Notes: generated by a model from the letters alone, not told the origin. 55,714 nucleotides of DNA from Oscillatoriales cyanobacterium RM2_1_1 (GCA_012033335.1 JAAURB010000025.1:1-55714); one strand, 5' to 3'; shown: positions 1 through 8,937, numbered from the stretch's first letter. Program-made: numbers and translations.

Positions 1-601
1 TGAATCGCTAGCCGTTCAAGACCTGCAACGGCGACGGCACGGCAGAAGTCTGGTTTCACCTGGGCGACAAAAATCTCTATTGCTGTGAAGCACCCGCGTC
101 TACGAATACGACCCAGAGCAGGCGGCTTACCGAGCTACCGAGCAGGTCTGGGAGGACGCTGGAGTGGCGCTGCGCTATGAGGGGGGACAGATTCCTGTCT
201 TTGCCAGCGGCGATCGCAGGTTTGGCTGGCCTTTTGGCCCAGCGCTAGCAGGCTCTCAGCAGCGCCAGGTAAATGGATTTGGCGGCAGCGGTATGCCGCT
301 ACAGCTCTGGCGCTACGGTCTGACAGGGTTTGAGGACGTGACGCTAGACTATCCGGGCGCAGTTTATGCTCACGCTTTTAATATGTGGCTGCAGTTCTGG
401 CACGATCGCAGAATGATCCTCACTGTTTATACCGACGTCAGTATGCAGCCTATCTGGGCGACCTATCTGGCCGACAAATATCGGCTGGGTCAGGCTGAAT
501 CTGGCTGGCAAATTGTGCAGGCCAACTACCGCGCTGCTGACCGCGAAGAATTTTTTAGCCGTCTGCGTCAGAGGCTGGTAGAAACGGGCTATCTCGAATA
601 G
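1..601 (+). pseudogene. Unknown protein, 5'-truncated and frameshifted remnant
   Basis: I do not recognise this protein. An open frame ends with the stop at 599-601 and encodes about 145 residues from a GTG at 164, rich in Trp, Tyr and Arg. In the same frame coding-like sequence reaches back to a stop at 86-88. Just before that, another frame reads VWFHLGDKNLYCCEA, and it joins naturally to RVYEYDPEQAAYRA in the main frame if one base is added near 92. A second shift is needed near position 40. The left end runs out of the window. The stretch looks visibly more GC-rich than the genes to its right, so it may be acquired DNA. It lies next to a decayed toxin-antitoxin pair and transposase debris, which fits a decaying accessory region. 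The reading frame is fairly sure; function is unknown. Confidence 0.45.
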
Positions 602-794
602 AGAGGCACATAGATCAGATGCTATTGATGAAACCATAGCCTGTGTTGTAATGAGCTTGGCAATCTAAACTAACCCGCTTCACCCACAAGATAGCAAGCA
701 TGAGGCGGGCGATGCCCACTCTACGAATGAACGCTACTCAAATATTAAAAGCTCATTTTCCGGCGTCAGTAATTTGTCCTGCGAGGTGCTTTCT

Positions 795-1032
795 ATGGTG
801 AATGTAACTATTGAAGAGATACAGCGAGATCCATTGAAATACTTGCGCCAAGTTGAGGCAGGTGAAACGCTTGTCATTGTTAGAGCTGATCAGCCGATTG
901 CCTGCACACAAACCGATTGCCAGCAGTGAGTCCCTACGACCGTTTGGTTTGTGTGCAGGCGAGTTTACTGTTCCAAACGATTTCGACGCTCTTTTGCCGG
1001 AAGATCTACTCAACGCCTTTGAGGGTAAATGA
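795..1032 (+). pseudogene. Phd/YefM-type antitoxin, frameshifted
   Basis: The ATG at 795 opens a typical Phd/YefM start (MVNVTIEEIQRDPLKYLRQV, then EAGETLVIVRADQPIA), the DNA-binding half of this antitoxin family. The frame stops at 927-929 after 44 residues. A neighbouring frame then continues the expected C-terminus, RPFGLCAGEFTVPNDFDALL and PEDLLNAFEGK, ending with TGA at 1030-1032. That tail is the toxin-neutralising half in related antitoxins. One indel near 901-915 separates the two halves. A perfect 15-bp inverted repeat (GCCTGCACACAAACC, 899-913 and 945-959) brackets the break, so the indel may have arisen by template switching at a hairpin. The stop overlaps the toxin ATG at 1029, the usual coupling of such operons. 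As written, the gene would make only the N-terminal half. Confidence 0.7.
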
Positions 1033-1363
1033 GGATTTTGCTAGATACGCATATTTTTTTTGGTTCGTCAGTGGTGACACTCAGTTGTCAACGGATGTTC
1101 GGGATGCCATTCGTGATCTAAGCAATGAGGTCTATCTGAGCGCGGCTTCAGTCTGGGAAGCAATTATCAAGTACCAGTTGGGCAAATTGCCTCTTCCAAA
1201 ACATCCCGAAACGTATTTGCCAAACAGCGCGATCGCCATCAAATTGTCAGTCTTGCCCCGTGATCCGTTTGACAGAATGCTCATTTGCCAAGCTTTACAA
1301 AACGGTCTAACCATTGCGACAGTAGATTCAGCAATTCGTGCTTATCCAGTCAGCGTCATGTAG
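1029..1363 (+). pseudogene. VapC-type PIN-domain toxin, frameshifted and internally deleted
   Basis: The ATG at 1029 overlaps the antitoxin stop and starts MRILLDTHIFF, the classical PIN/VapC N-terminus with the first catalytic Asp. A run of eight T (1054-1061) is one short of what is needed to continue into WFVSGDTQLS, so translation shifts out of frame there. Downstream the PIN family signature is intact: WEAIIKYQLGKLPLP, then RDPFDRMLICQAL and TVDSAIRAYPV, which carry the remaining acidic metal-binding residues of this ribonuclease family. Between LP (near 1220) and RDPFDRM the protein is about 20 residues shorter than usual, and another frame there reads KQRDRHQIVSLA, the expected family sequence. 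So a second indel plus a small deletion removed that helix. The toxin is probably dead, consistent with a broken antitoxin being tolerated. Confidence 0.72.
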
Positions 1364-1370
1364 CAGCACA

Positions 1371-1464
1371 GCCCAACAATGCTTTGGTGCGGACGGTACA
1401 AAGGCTATCGGTGGGCGTTCAAGATTATTTGCCGCCGCTCAACTGGAACGTTATGTTGTTGGGC
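1371..1464 (+). other. attC-like recombination site (candidate integron cassette end)
   Basis: A perfect inverted repeat GCCCAACAA / TTGTTGGGC bounds a 94-bp segment that begins 7 bases after the VapC stop. The outer heptamers GCCCAAC and GTTGGGC match the R'' (RYYYAAC) and R' (GTTRRRY) consensus boxes of integron attC sites. Inside, TGCGGACGG near the left end and GCCGCCGCT near the right end are imperfectly complementary, as L boxes would be. Length and placement directly after a cassette-type gene fit attC. It could instead be a small palindromic repeat or MITE. No integrase is present in the window. Confidence 0.35.
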
Positions 1465-1740
1465 GATCGGATGAGGCGGTACTTCAAGATTGTCTGTGAG
1501 GTTCTCAGCATTGATTGGACAGTTTGGGTTGGCACGAGTGAATCTGCTGAAGTTAGCTTGCCAGATTCTGAAGCATTAGCTGCCGCAGGAAAGCAGGAGT
1601 TGGAGCATTGGCACTCGCTCCACTGGGGAATTGAGTGTTTCCATCGGGCTGCCAAGCAACTGTCGCTTGAGTTAAGCGATTCACACTCATATCTTCTGTT
1701 CATTGAGAGCTTTCATTGAATTGGAACTGAAGCGTTGGGT
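1465..1740 (+). mobile_element. DDE transposase 3' remnant
   Basis: One frame carries ELEHWHSLHWGIECFHRAAK, the conserved C-terminal block of IS4/IS701-like DDE transposases (its Glu is the last catalytic acid). The frame ends at 1719, but the tail RAFIELELKRWV continues in another frame to about 1740. Only the 3' part of a transposase remains and it is frameshifted, so it is not functional. No terminal inverted repeats were found. It lies between the attC-like site and the MBOAT gene. Confidence 0.5.
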
Positions 1741-1788
1741 TACCCTGACCTCTGAGTTAAAAGTTAAACAAACAAATTAAAAAGTGAC

Positions 1789-3261
1789 TTAAAAGTCAAA
1801 GTAAATATAGGGTAAACTCCCCTCTGGAGCCAGGAGCCAGACCAGGAAAAAGCACAACGGCACAAATAGTAACTTAATTGGCCAATTAAATTGCAGTTTC
1901 AGTCCTTGATTAAACAGAGAAACTAATCCCATCAGGCTAAAAATTAACCCCAAAATCAACACCAGGTGAATCCGTTCCAAACCGAGGGATTCCACATAAA
2001 CCTTGTGGGCAAACTGGACATCCGCCCCATGACCAAATAGATGCCGCACCGCCAGACTGGAATCCTTCAAATTGGGCAACCGGAAAAAAATCCAGGCCGA
2101 AAATACCATCAACTGGGTGATTAACCAGCCTAAGAAAATTCCCCCGGGGGTTTTCCACAACCATTGAATTGACCAGCGACTTGAAGCCACTTCGGTCAAG
2201 CGATGAACAATCAAAGCAACCCCATGCAAAATCCCCCAGACAATAAAGCCCCAGGCGGCTCCATGCCAGATGCCAGCAATTACCATGACTATCAACAAAT
2301 TCAGGCAGGTACGAGCCAACCCTACCCGCGAGCCCCCCAGGGGAAAATACAAGTAATTTCGCAGCCAATCTCCCAAAGTCATGTGCCAGCGTCGCCAGAA
2401 ATCCGCAATGCTGGTGCTGAAATAGGGGGCGTTAAAATTCTGGGGCAAACTCAAACCCAGAAGTAAAGCGCTACCCCGGGCCAGATCTACATAGCCGCTG
2501 AAATCCAGATAGAGTTGTAAGCCATAGGCTACCGTCGCTAGCCAGATATCCCCACTGCCCGCCCGCTGCAAATTACTAAAACTCAAATCAACCAGAATCC
2601 CCAAATTGTCAGCCAATAAACCCTTTTTGACGGCTCCCCTCGCCATCAACCACAGCCCATCGGCAATCTGATCGGCCCTGGGAAATTGGAGGGACTTGAA
2701 CTGGCTTTCTAGATGATGAAACCGGGTAATGGGCCCGGAAATTAGTTTCGGAAAGAACAGCTTGTAGGACGCAAAACTCAGAAAAGAATGGGCCGCCGGC
2801 GCACCCCGATAAACGTCAACCAGATAGGCAATCAGCTCAAAGCAGAAAAAACTCAACCCCAAGGGCGCGACGATATTTTCCCTGACCCAGTCCGCTCGAT
2901 CCAGAGTAATTGGTTGGTCAAGCATCATTCCCATACTGGTCAGGATGAACGGTACGTATTTGAATCCCAACAACAGCCCAACATTAACAACAATTCCTAA
3001 TCCCAAAAGCAATGATCGTCGGCGGTTCCAGGTTACATTCGCCACTCGCCAGTCCAGGGGCTCACCAATGGCGATCGCCAGCCCAAAATTGAACAGGACA
3101 CACAGCAGCAAAAACGGAATATAGTACAGTTGCAACGTCCCATAAAATATTAAACTCGCCACCAGCAGAATCATAATTCGCCAGGACTGCCAGGGGACGA
3201 TCCAGTAGACTCCAAAGAGAACCAGCAGAAATAGGGCGTAGCTTGAGGAGATAAACGTCAT
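1789..3261 (-). CDS. MBOAT family O-acyltransferase (AlgI/DltB-like)
   Basis: A polytopic membrane protein of 490 residues with about ten hydrophobic segments. It carries the MBOAT hallmarks: IADFWRRWHMTLGDWLRNYL (about residue 285) and IAGIWHGAAWGF with the presumed catalytic His333. Members transfer acyl groups, often acetyl from a cytoplasmic donor, to exported polysaccharides, teichoic acids or lipids. AlgI, which acetylates alginate, is the nearest well-known relative in motif and length. The start at MTFISSSYALFLL was chosen because the 18 codons upstream are polar and unlike the family. No AlgJ/AlgX-type partner is adjacent; the neighbours are transposon remnants on both sides, so the gene may have moved or lost its operon. 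The acceptor is unknown, an exopolysaccharide being the best guess. Confidence 0.88.
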   Translation of the reverse strand: MTFISSSYALFLLVLFGVYWIVPWQSWRIMILLVASLIFYGTLQLYYIPFLLLCVLFNFGLAIAIGEPLDWRVANVTWNRRRSLLLGLGIVVNVGLLLGFKYVPFILTSMGMMLDQPITLDRADWVRENIVAPLGLSFFCFELIAYLVDVYRGAPAAHSFLSFASYKLFFPKLISGPITRFHHLESQFKSLQFPRADQIADGLWLMARGAVKKGLLADNLGILVDLSFSNLQRAGSGDIWLATVAYGLQLYLDFSGYVDLARGSALLLGLSLPQNFNAPYFSTSIADFWRRWHMTLGDWLRNYLYFPLGGSRVGLARTCLNLLIVMVIAGIWHGAAWGFIVWGILHGVALIVHRLTEVASSRWSIQWLWKTPGGIFLGWLITQLMVFSAWIFFRLPNLKDSSLAVRHLFGHGADVQFAHKVYVESLGLERIHLVLILGLIFSLMGLVSLFNQGLKLQFNWPIKLLFVPLCFFLVWLLAPEGSLPYIYFDF

Positions 3262-3355
3262 AGCTTGAGGCGATGATGCACACTTACAGATAATAGTTAC
3301 AGATAGTACCGGCAAAGTCCACGAGGTTCAGGTGTGGGATCTAGCCAAGCACCCA

Positions 3356-3494
3356 TTAGGGTGTGTGATGCTTAGAGTGTTCGGCAATGTACCGCTTAAT
3401 TGTCTCGCTTGAGACATTGCCAACTGACCTATGAGACAAGCGACTCAAACAATCAAGCCAAAATTTCTCGACTTGAACCAAGTCAAGTTTTGAT
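3356..3494 (-). mobile_element. IS200/IS605 TnpA C-terminal remnant
   Basis: Read on the minus strand, about 46 codons give VQVEKFWLDCLSRL followed by SVGNVSSETIKRYIAEH and a stop at 3356-3358. The VG-x(n)-E-x-I-x-x-YI block is the C-terminal helix of Y1-type TnpA of the IS200/IS605 family. The frame is closed upstream by stops, so only the last third of the gene survives. The direct repeat TCAAGTTTTGATCA occurs twice in tandem at 3483-3511 where the homology fades. The rest of the 3262-3682 spacer shows nothing recognisable. Confidence 0.55.
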
Positions 3495-3682
3495 CATCAA
3501 GTTTTGATCAAATGTCCCTATATTTCAGGGAAAACCCGACTTCAAGCGCTCTGGAATTGAACAGGTGTTTGAAACAGGTATCAGGCGGCACCGATAAACT
3601 AAACTCGCAACGGAAGTATAGGAGTTTTTAGCAGCGCCGCCCAATCCACTGGATCACAGATCCGACTTTGCAAAAACTGCTT

Positions 3683-5272
3683 TTAACCTTGATAGCTAAC
3701 GGTTAAGCTAGCGGGTTTGCCTGAATCTCCTTTGAGAAATACCCCCCGATCATTAGCGGCCAGATGGCGGAGAATCTTATAGATGGCTTCGACTTCTTCA
3801 GGGGCCTCAGCTTTTTGGGCGATCGCCTCGAGGGACAGGCCCCCACTCTCTGTCCGCAAAACCTCAAGCACCCGATGCTGAAGATCTAACACTACTGCGG
3901 CTGCCTTTTTCCCCGCCTCAACTCCCGGTTGATGATAGGCATTGATATTCACCAGGGAAGCATACAAACCCACAGCCCTTTCATAGAGAGCAATCAAAGC
4001 GCCGACAATTTGAGGAGTTACCTCAGGGACGGTAATGGTGATCGAGTCCCGATGATTATCGTAGAGGGCTGCCCGGGTTCCCTGGAGGAAGCCAGAGAGA
4101 TAGTCCCCGGCGGTGACATTCGGTTCAACTTCGATGGATGGCCCCTGCCGGTCCTTGAGCACCTCAATGAAGGTCGCAAAGAAGTTGGGAATTCCCTCCC
4201 GCAATTGTTGAACATAGGCGTGCTGGTCGGTTGATCCTTTGTTGCCGTAGACGGCGATTCCCTGGTAAACCACATTGCCCTGGAGATCTTTTTCCTTGCC
4301 CAGGGATTCCATCACCAACTGTTGCAAATAGCGACTGAACAGAAGCAGGCTGTCTTTATAGGGCAAAATCACCATATCCTTTTTCCCCTGACCATCACCG
4401 GCATAATACCAACTCATAGCGAGAAGGGCGGCTGGGTTTTGCTTAACGTCATGGGATCGGGTAGCCATATCCATAATTCTGGCCCCTTCCAACATCCCCC
4501 GAATATTAATTCCCTCTAGAGCCGCTGGCAGTAGACCCACCGCCGAGAGCTCTGAAGTCCGTCCTCCAATCCAGTCAAACATCGGAAATTCAGCCAGCCA
4601 ATGCTCTGCCTCGGCATACTGATCCATCTTGCTGCCATCCATAGTGACAGCGATGGAATGCTGGGAAAAGTTCAGCCCTTGTTTTTCGTAGGCGTGCTTC
4701 ACCTCTAGCATCCCATTGCGGGTCTCTGGGGTGCCACCGGATTTGGTAGTGACCAAGACTAAAGTAGTGTTCAAGCGATCCTTGAGCTGACTGAGAACTT
4801 GATCAATTCCAGCGGGATCCGTATTGTCGATGAAATGAATTTTCAATGCCGGAGAAATTGGGGAAAGGGCTGCCGCAACAAACTCAGGCCCCAGGGCTGA
4901 TCCCCCAATGCCAACTGAAAGTAAATCTGTGAATTTTTCGCCATTGGGAGGCTTGATCTCACCGCTGTGAACCTGACGGGTAAAGTCCTCCATCAGGGTC
5001 AGGGTGTGATTAATCTCCTGCTTGAGCTCGGCGGTCGGGGCAATCTCAGGATCCCGAAGCCAGTAATGTCCCACCATCCGATCTTCATCTGGATTGGCGA
5101 TCGCCCCCTGTTCTAGAGCCTCCATATCCTGAAAAGCTTTATTGAACTTGGGTTTAATCGCCTCAAAGAAAGCCTGATCAAACCGCATCCGGCTGACGTC
5201 AAGGTACAATCCTAAGCCTTCGTGGTAGTAAATCCAATCTTGATAGCGTTGCCAAAGTGCCAGAGCGTTCAT
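3683..5272 (-). CDS. pgi: Glucose-6-phosphate isomerase
   Basis: Cytosolic enzyme that interconverts glucose 6-phosphate and fructose 6-phosphate, placing it between glycolysis, the oxidative pentose phosphate route and glycogen metabolism. The protein is about 529 residues, the usual cyanobacterial length. It opens [20 protein letters not shown] and contains the SIS-fold substrate motifs [12 protein letters not shown] and [15 protein letters not shown], typical of the family. The start at 5272 was preferred to a further ATG eight codons upstream. It is preceded by AAAGGTGATACT, a usable ribosome binding site, and matches the family N-terminus. The gene is transcribed alone toward the IS200 remnant, and the 322-base upstream spacer carries a dispersed repeat. 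No irregularities were seen. Confidence 0.97.
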   Translation of the reverse strand: MNALALWQRYQDWIYYHEGLGLYLDVSRMRFDQAFFEAIKPKFNKAFQDMEALEQGAIANPDEDRMVGHYWLRDPEIAPTAELKQEINHTLTLMEDFTRQVHSGEIKPPNGEKFTDLLSVGIGGSALGPEFVAAALSPISPALKIHFIDNTDPAGIDQVLSQLKDRLNTTLVLVTTKSGGTPETRNGMLEVKHAYEKQGLNFSQHSIAVTMDGSKMDQYAEAEHWLAEFPMFDWIGGRTSELSAVGLLPAALEGINIRGMLEGARIMDMATRSHDVKQNPAALLAMSWYYAGDGQGKKDMVILPYKDSLLLFSRYLQQLVMESLGKEKDLQGNVVYQGIAVYGNKGSTDQHAYVQQLREGIPNFFATFIEVLKDRQGPSIEVEPNVTAGDYLSGFLQGTRAALYDNHRDSITITVPEVTPQIVGALIALYERAVGLYASLVNINAYHQPGVEAGKKAAAVVLDLQHRVLEVLRTESGGLSLEAIAQKAEAPEEVEAIYKILRHLAANDRGVFLKGDSGKPASLTVSYQG

Positions 5273-5439
5273 AGTATCACCTTTCACGAGGTACAAATGG
5301 AAAGCTAGAATCTGTTCAGTCCAGACAGACTGAGTGGGTATTGTAACCGCCCCTAATCTATCATTGGTGAGGGTTGGGTGGAATGCTATTCACCAAATCT
5401 AAAGATTAAGGATCTATTAAATTAAATTAAAATTGCCAA

Positions 5440-5560
5440 TCTTGTGGTGCAGGCATCTTGCCTGCCCCGAAACAGCAGAGACGGCTATTCTACCGTCCGG
5501 GCAACTGGATTGCAGGATTTGCTTACCGGCTAGGAAACAGCCGTCTAGGCTGTTCTACCG
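5440..5560. repeat. Dispersed palindromic repeat, family 2, copy A
   Basis: In the spacer between pgi and the toxin gene. It has a small palindrome (GCAGGCATCTTGCCTGCC) followed by GAAACAG and GACGGCTATTCTACC, then an inverted echo AACAGCCGTC and GGCTGTTCTACC. Copies with the same order of words lie at 14603-14673 and, inverted, at 43417-43466. It has no coding capacity. Confidence 0.55.
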
Positions 5561-5594
5561 CTCTATATGCATCCATAATCCTAGTTGAACCAGG

Positions 5595-5870
5595 CTAAAC
5601 TTCGGGTTTTGGCAGGATACGGATCAGCTTGATGATCCGTCCGGTGGCTTCAATGCCAATCAGGTAGTCCTTTAAGCCGAATCGATAATAAATTCGACTG
5701 GGATCTAAAGGGCGGAGTCCCGGCAACTCATAGACACTCTCAATTTGTCTCATTTGAGTCAGGACGTAGTCATAAATTTCTTGATGCTGTAGAGGATCTA
5801 GCTGGACTAAATCCTCCAGAAAAGACCGGGCATAACGAATTTCCAAATCCTCCGAAGTCCCTTGAGTCAT
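5595..5870 (-). CDS. RelE/ParE-type toxin
   Basis: A 91-residue protein of the size and pattern of RelE/ParE toxins: an N-terminal helical hairpin (RYARSFLEDLVQLDPLQHQE), then strands with LRPLDPSRIYYRFGLKDYLI and the closing IKLIRILPKPEV. RelE-like members cleave mRNA on the ribosome, while ParE-like members poison gyrase. The sequence alone does not decide which. It starts 30 bases after the stop of the 70-residue gene upstream, the usual antitoxin-toxin order. Both genes follow the Gfo/Idh oxidoreductase on the same strand, so they might be co-transcribed with it. The frame is intact, unlike the VapBC pair at the left end. Confidence 0.75.
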   Translation of the reverse strand: MTQGTSEDLEIRYARSFLEDLVQLDPLQHQEIYDYVLTQMRQIESVYELPGLRPLDPSRIYYRFGLKDYLIGIEATGRIIKLIRILPKPEV

Positions 5871-5900
5871 GGCTCTGGGTTAGGGATAAATTCAAGCCAA

Positions 5901-6113
5901 TCAGAGCTTATGGCCATACTCACTATACAGAGTTTGGATTGTTTCTTCATAGGTAAAAGAATCTCCCGGTTGAGGCTTGGCTTGAGCGGCTTGAATGGCC
6001 CTCAACATGGATACATCATAGTAAAACGTGACCAGCAATTCCCAGGCCAATTCCAGGTCTTGATCCTGGAGCCGGTCAACTAACTGATGCAATCGTGCGT
6101 TTAGGGGAGTCAC
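5901..6113 (-). CDS. Antitoxin of the RelE/ParE-type pair
   Basis: A 70-residue protein starting at a GTG: MTPLNARLHQLVDRLQDQDL, then a helical middle and DSFTYEETIQTLYSEYGHKL. Small size, predicted all-helical content and position directly upstream of a RelE/ParE-like toxin mark it as the antitoxin. It has no clear DNA-binding motif that I can name. It starts 4 bases after the oxidoreductase stop (6118), which is compatible with translation coupling or read-through from that gene. The GTG start is less certain than the frame. Confidence 0.65.
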   Translation of the reverse strand: MTPLNARLHQLVDRLQDQDLELAWELLVTFYYDVSMLRAIQAAQAKPQPGDSFTYEETIQTLYSEYGHKL

Positions 6114-6117
6114 AGGC

Positions 6118-7230
6118 TTAGGCTTTATTCAAAAGTTGCTCAAGGTCAGGAACCCGGATCCAGGTTCCAGTGGCGTTGGATTCATGGGTCAAATCCATCA
6201 AAAGCTGAGCATACACTCCGGCTTTCAAGCAGGGTACCAGGGATTGACCCTGGCTCATCCCCTTTATCCATTGGTCTACAACCCGAATGAATGGAGCAAT
6301 TCGACCGTCAGGGAATATCTGGGGAAAAGCCAAACGTTCAGGGGTGGGAATTTCGGTTAAAGCGGCTCCCTGATGGCTACCCCAAACTTTGAACCCGTGG
6401 ACATAATCCTGTTGATTGTCACTGCCCAAAATCAGAGTGCCCTTACTGCCATAGACCTCAACCCAATGTCCTCGACCCTGATAAGTCACTGAACTAAGAC
6501 AAATCTGACAGGGCGTACCATCCTCCAGTTCTAGCATTAATGTACAGGTGTCGTCAGCATCTACCGGTTTGAGCTGACCATTCTCCAGGGGATCGGGACG
6601 CTGTAAGATTGCCGTACTGAGCTGCCCACAGAGCCGCCGAATTGGCCCAAACAACCAGTGAATGTAATCAAAACTGTGGGAGGCGATCGCTCCCAAGGCC
6701 CCACCGCCTTTGTCTCTTTGAGCGTACCAGTTCCAGGGACGTTCAGGATTGGCGCGACTGGAGACTAGCCAATCAATTTTAATGAGCCGTTTCTGGCCCA
6801 CATAACCTGTAGCCAGAAGTTCTGCAAAATGTTGCCAGGCTGGGACGAAGCGAAACTCAAAATCCATGGCCGTAACACATTGTTTATCCTGGGCCAGATG
6901 ATAGAGATAGCGGGCTTCATGAACCGTCAAAGTGGTGGGTTTTTCCAGCAGCAAATGTTTGCCGGCGTAAAGGACTTGCTTGGCCATTTCAAAGTGCAGG
7001 AATGGCGGCGTTGAAATGGTGACTCCCGCCACTTCCGGCAGGGCAATGATCGTTTCAACCTGGTCAAAAGCATGGGGAATATGGTGGTTTGTGGCAATGG
7101 TTTTTGCCTTGTCTAGATCCCGATGATAAACGGCAACAACTTCAGTTTGGGGATGGGCCTGCAATCCTGGAATGTGAACCTTCTGGCCAAATCCTGTGCC
7201 AATTACTGCAATGCCTATTTTACTGATCAT
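6118..7230 (-). CDS. Gfo/Idh/MocA family oxidoreductase
   Basis: A 370-residue NAD(P)-dependent sugar or cyclitol dehydrogenase-like protein. The N-terminal Rossmann fold shows IAVIGTGFGQKVHIPGLQ (residues 6-23) and STPPFLHFEMAKQVL, followed by the family motif LLEKPTT, whose Glu-Lys-Pro is near the active site. The C-terminal alpha/beta domain contains GGGALGAIASHSFDYIHWLF, which places the catalytic His in the usual region. Members act on glucose, inositol, scyllo-inositol or other sugars, including precursors of surface glycans and cyanobacterial natural products. The substrate cannot be read from this sequence. Its 3' end abuts the toxin-antitoxin pair. The spacer in front of it contains a three-fold tandem repeat. 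Confidence 0.92.
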   Translation of the reverse strand: MISKIGIAVIGTGFGQKVHIPGLQAHPQTEVVAVYHRDLDKAKTIATNHHIPHAFDQVETIIALPEVAGVTISTPPFLHFEMAKQVLYAGKHLLLEKPTTLTVHEARYLYHLAQDKQCVTAMDFEFRFVPAWQHFAELLATGYVGQKRLIKIDWLVSSRANPERPWNWYAQRDKGGGALGAIASHSFDYIHWLFGPIRRLCGQLSTAILQRPDPLENGQLKPVDADDTCTLMLELEDGTPCQICLSSVTYQGRGHWVEVYGSKGTLILGSDNQQDYVHGFKVWGSHQGAALTEIPTPERLAFPQIFPDGRIAPFIRVVDQWIKGMSQGQSLVPCLKAGVYAQLLMDLTHESNATGTWIRVPDLEQLLNKA

Positions 7231-7271
7231 TTGTTCATCACTTTTTTTAACCTGCAGTCCTATCTTCCAGC

Positions 7272-7313
7272 TTTCAAGTTCCAGATTTCAAGTTCCAGAT
7301 TTCAAGTCCCAGC
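7272..7313. repeat. Tandem repeat, 3 x 14 bp
   Basis: TTTCAAGTTCCAGA occurs twice exactly (7272-7285, 7286-7299) and once with changes (7300-7313), 42 bases upstream of the Gfo/Idh start on the opposite strand. It is non-coding. Confidence 0.8.
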
Positions 7314-7645
7314 TTGTCCGTTCTAAACAGGAACATGCAACTTAGATGCAAACCTGATGGAGGGGTTGAGGCCAGTAGGGGGCTACCTACAGCCGCAAGC
7401 TGCTTGAACGCTGGGATACCAGCTATTGATTATTAATGGCGTAACCCGTTCTCCATCAATAAACTAGAATGAATTAGCCCGGCTATTTAATGTAGACGTT
7501 TCTGAAGCAGTCCAGAGCACATCAAGGTCGGCCCGAGAAGTAGTCATAATGGTTCATTCTGTGGCAATCTGGTTAGTAAGAAAACAATTCTTGAGTATCT
7601 GTTACACCAATACACTTTTAACTGAACTCTTAACAACGCCTACCA
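7314..7645 (+). promoter_or_regulatory. Leader and promoter region of ispG
   Basis: This 332-base spacer between the divergent Gfo/Idh gene and ispG has no credible gene. It becomes AT-rich over the last 120 bases before ispG, which must hold the promoter. I see no hexamer pair good enough to name and no known riboswitch pattern. Confidence 0.3.
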
Positions 7646-8878
7646 ATGCCCCTGAATATGCAAACTCTACCCCTGGCAACCCCGTCTGTATCCAGTGATG
7701 CTCCGATTGATACTGTGATTCATCGCCGTAAAACTCGCCCTGTGGCTGTCGGTAGCGTCATCATCGGCGGCAACCATCCAGTTGTGGTTCAGTCCATGAT
7801 TAATGAAGACACCATGGACATAGACGGTTCGGTAGCGGCAATTCGTCGCTTACATGAAGTAGGATGTGAGATTGTGCGGGTGACGGTTCCCAGCGTCGGT
7901 CATGCCAAAGCCGTTAAGGAGATTAAAGACAAACTCAACGCCACTTACCAAACCGTACCCCTGGTGGCGGATGTCCACCACAACGGCATGAAAATTGCCC
8001 TGGAAGTTGCCCAGCATGTTGATAAGGTGCGGGTGAATCCGGGCTTATATGTGTTTGAAAAGCCCAAGAGCGATCGCACTGAGTATTCCGAGACCGAGTT
8101 TCAAGAAATCGGAGACACCATCCGTGATACCCTCAAGCCCCTGATTGTTTCCCTACGAGATCAGGGCAAAGCCATGCGGATTGGCGTGAATCATGGTTCC
8201 CTAGCGGAGCGAATGCTCTTCACCTACGGCGATACCCCTGAGGGCATGGTAGAGTCCGCCCTGGAATTCATTCGGATTTGTGAGTCCCTGGACTATTACA
8301 ACCTGGTCATTTCTCTGAAAGCCTCTCGAGTTCCGGTGATGTTGGCAGCTTATCGGTTGATGGCTAAGCGGATGGATCAACTGGGCATGGAATATCCCTT
8401 GCACCTGGGGGTGACTGAAGCCGGTGATGGAGAATATGGCCGGATCAAATCAACGGCTGGAATTGCCACCCTGCTGGCCGATGGCATTGGAGATACAATT
8501 CGCGTCTCTCTCACAGAAGCCCCAGAGAAAGAAATTCCGGTCTGCTACGGTATTCTCCAGGCTTTGGGACTGCGGAAAACAATGGTTGAGTATGTCGCCT
8601 GCCCCTCCTGTGGTCGGACTTTGTTTAATTTAGAAGAGGTGCTACACAAGGTTCGAGAAGCCACCAAACATCTGACTGGGTTAGATGTTGCCGTCATGGG
8701 TTGTATCGTGAATGGCCCCGGTGAGATGGCGGATGCCGATTACGGCTACGTGGGGAAACAACCGGGTTATATCTCCCTCTACCGGGGTCGTGAGGAAATC
8801 AAGAAGGTACCAGAAGACCAGGGAGTTGCGGAGCTGATCAACCTGATTAAAGCGGATGGACGCTGGGTTGATCCCTAG
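7646..8878 (+). CDS. ispG: 4-hydroxy-3-methylbut-2-enyl diphosphate synthase
   Basis: Iron-sulfur enzyme of the MEP (non-mevalonate) isoprenoid pathway. It reductively converts methylerythritol cyclodiphosphate to HMBPP with electrons from ferredoxin, feeding carotenoid, phytol and quinone synthesis. At 410 residues it is the standard bacterial type. The N-terminal TIM barrel begins [18 protein letters not shown] and continues [11 protein letters not shown]. The C-terminal cluster domain supplies the three 4Fe-4S cysteines, C319 and C322 (ACPSCGRT) and C353 ([10 protein letters not shown]), plus E360 as fourth ligand. Either the ATG at 7646 or the one at 7658 (MQTLPLATP) could be used; many cyanobacterial homologues begin like the second. 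It is monocistronic as far as can be seen. Confidence 0.97.
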   Translation: MPLNMQTLPLATPSVSSDAPIDTVIHRRKTRPVAVGSVIIGGNHPVVVQSMINEDTMDIDGSVAAIRRLHEVGCEIVRVTVPSVGHAKAVKEIKDKLNATYQTVPLVADVHHNGMKIALEVAQHVDKVRVNPGLYVFEKPKSDRTEYSETEFQEIGDTIRDTLKPLIVSLRDQGKAMRIGVNHGSLAERMLFTYGDTPEGMVESALEFIRICESLDYYNLVISLKASRVPVMLAAYRLMAKRMDQLGMEYPLHLGVTEAGDGEYGRIKSTAGIATLLADGIGDTIRVSLTEAPEKEIPVCYGILQALGLRKTMVEYVACPSCGRTLFNLEEVLHKVREATKHLTGLDVAVMGCIVNGPGEMADADYGYVGKQPGYISLYRGREEIKKVPEDQGVAELINLIKADGRWVDP

Positions 8879-8937
8879 GGGTGTTCTAGAGGAATTTAGT
8901 AATCCAGGATTGAACTGAACTGTTGAGTTCGACTCAG

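Noticed and set aside
917-1028. Upstream GTG/ATG-type start giving a longer VapC protein from 917
   Set aside because: Its first 40 residues are the antitoxin region read in a wrong frame. The true toxin start is the ATG at 1029, as shown by MRILLDTH.
3316-3682. Possible intact IS200/IS605 element
   Set aside because: Only the last 45 codons of tnpA are recognisable, upstream stops close the frame, and no terminal hairpin ends were found.
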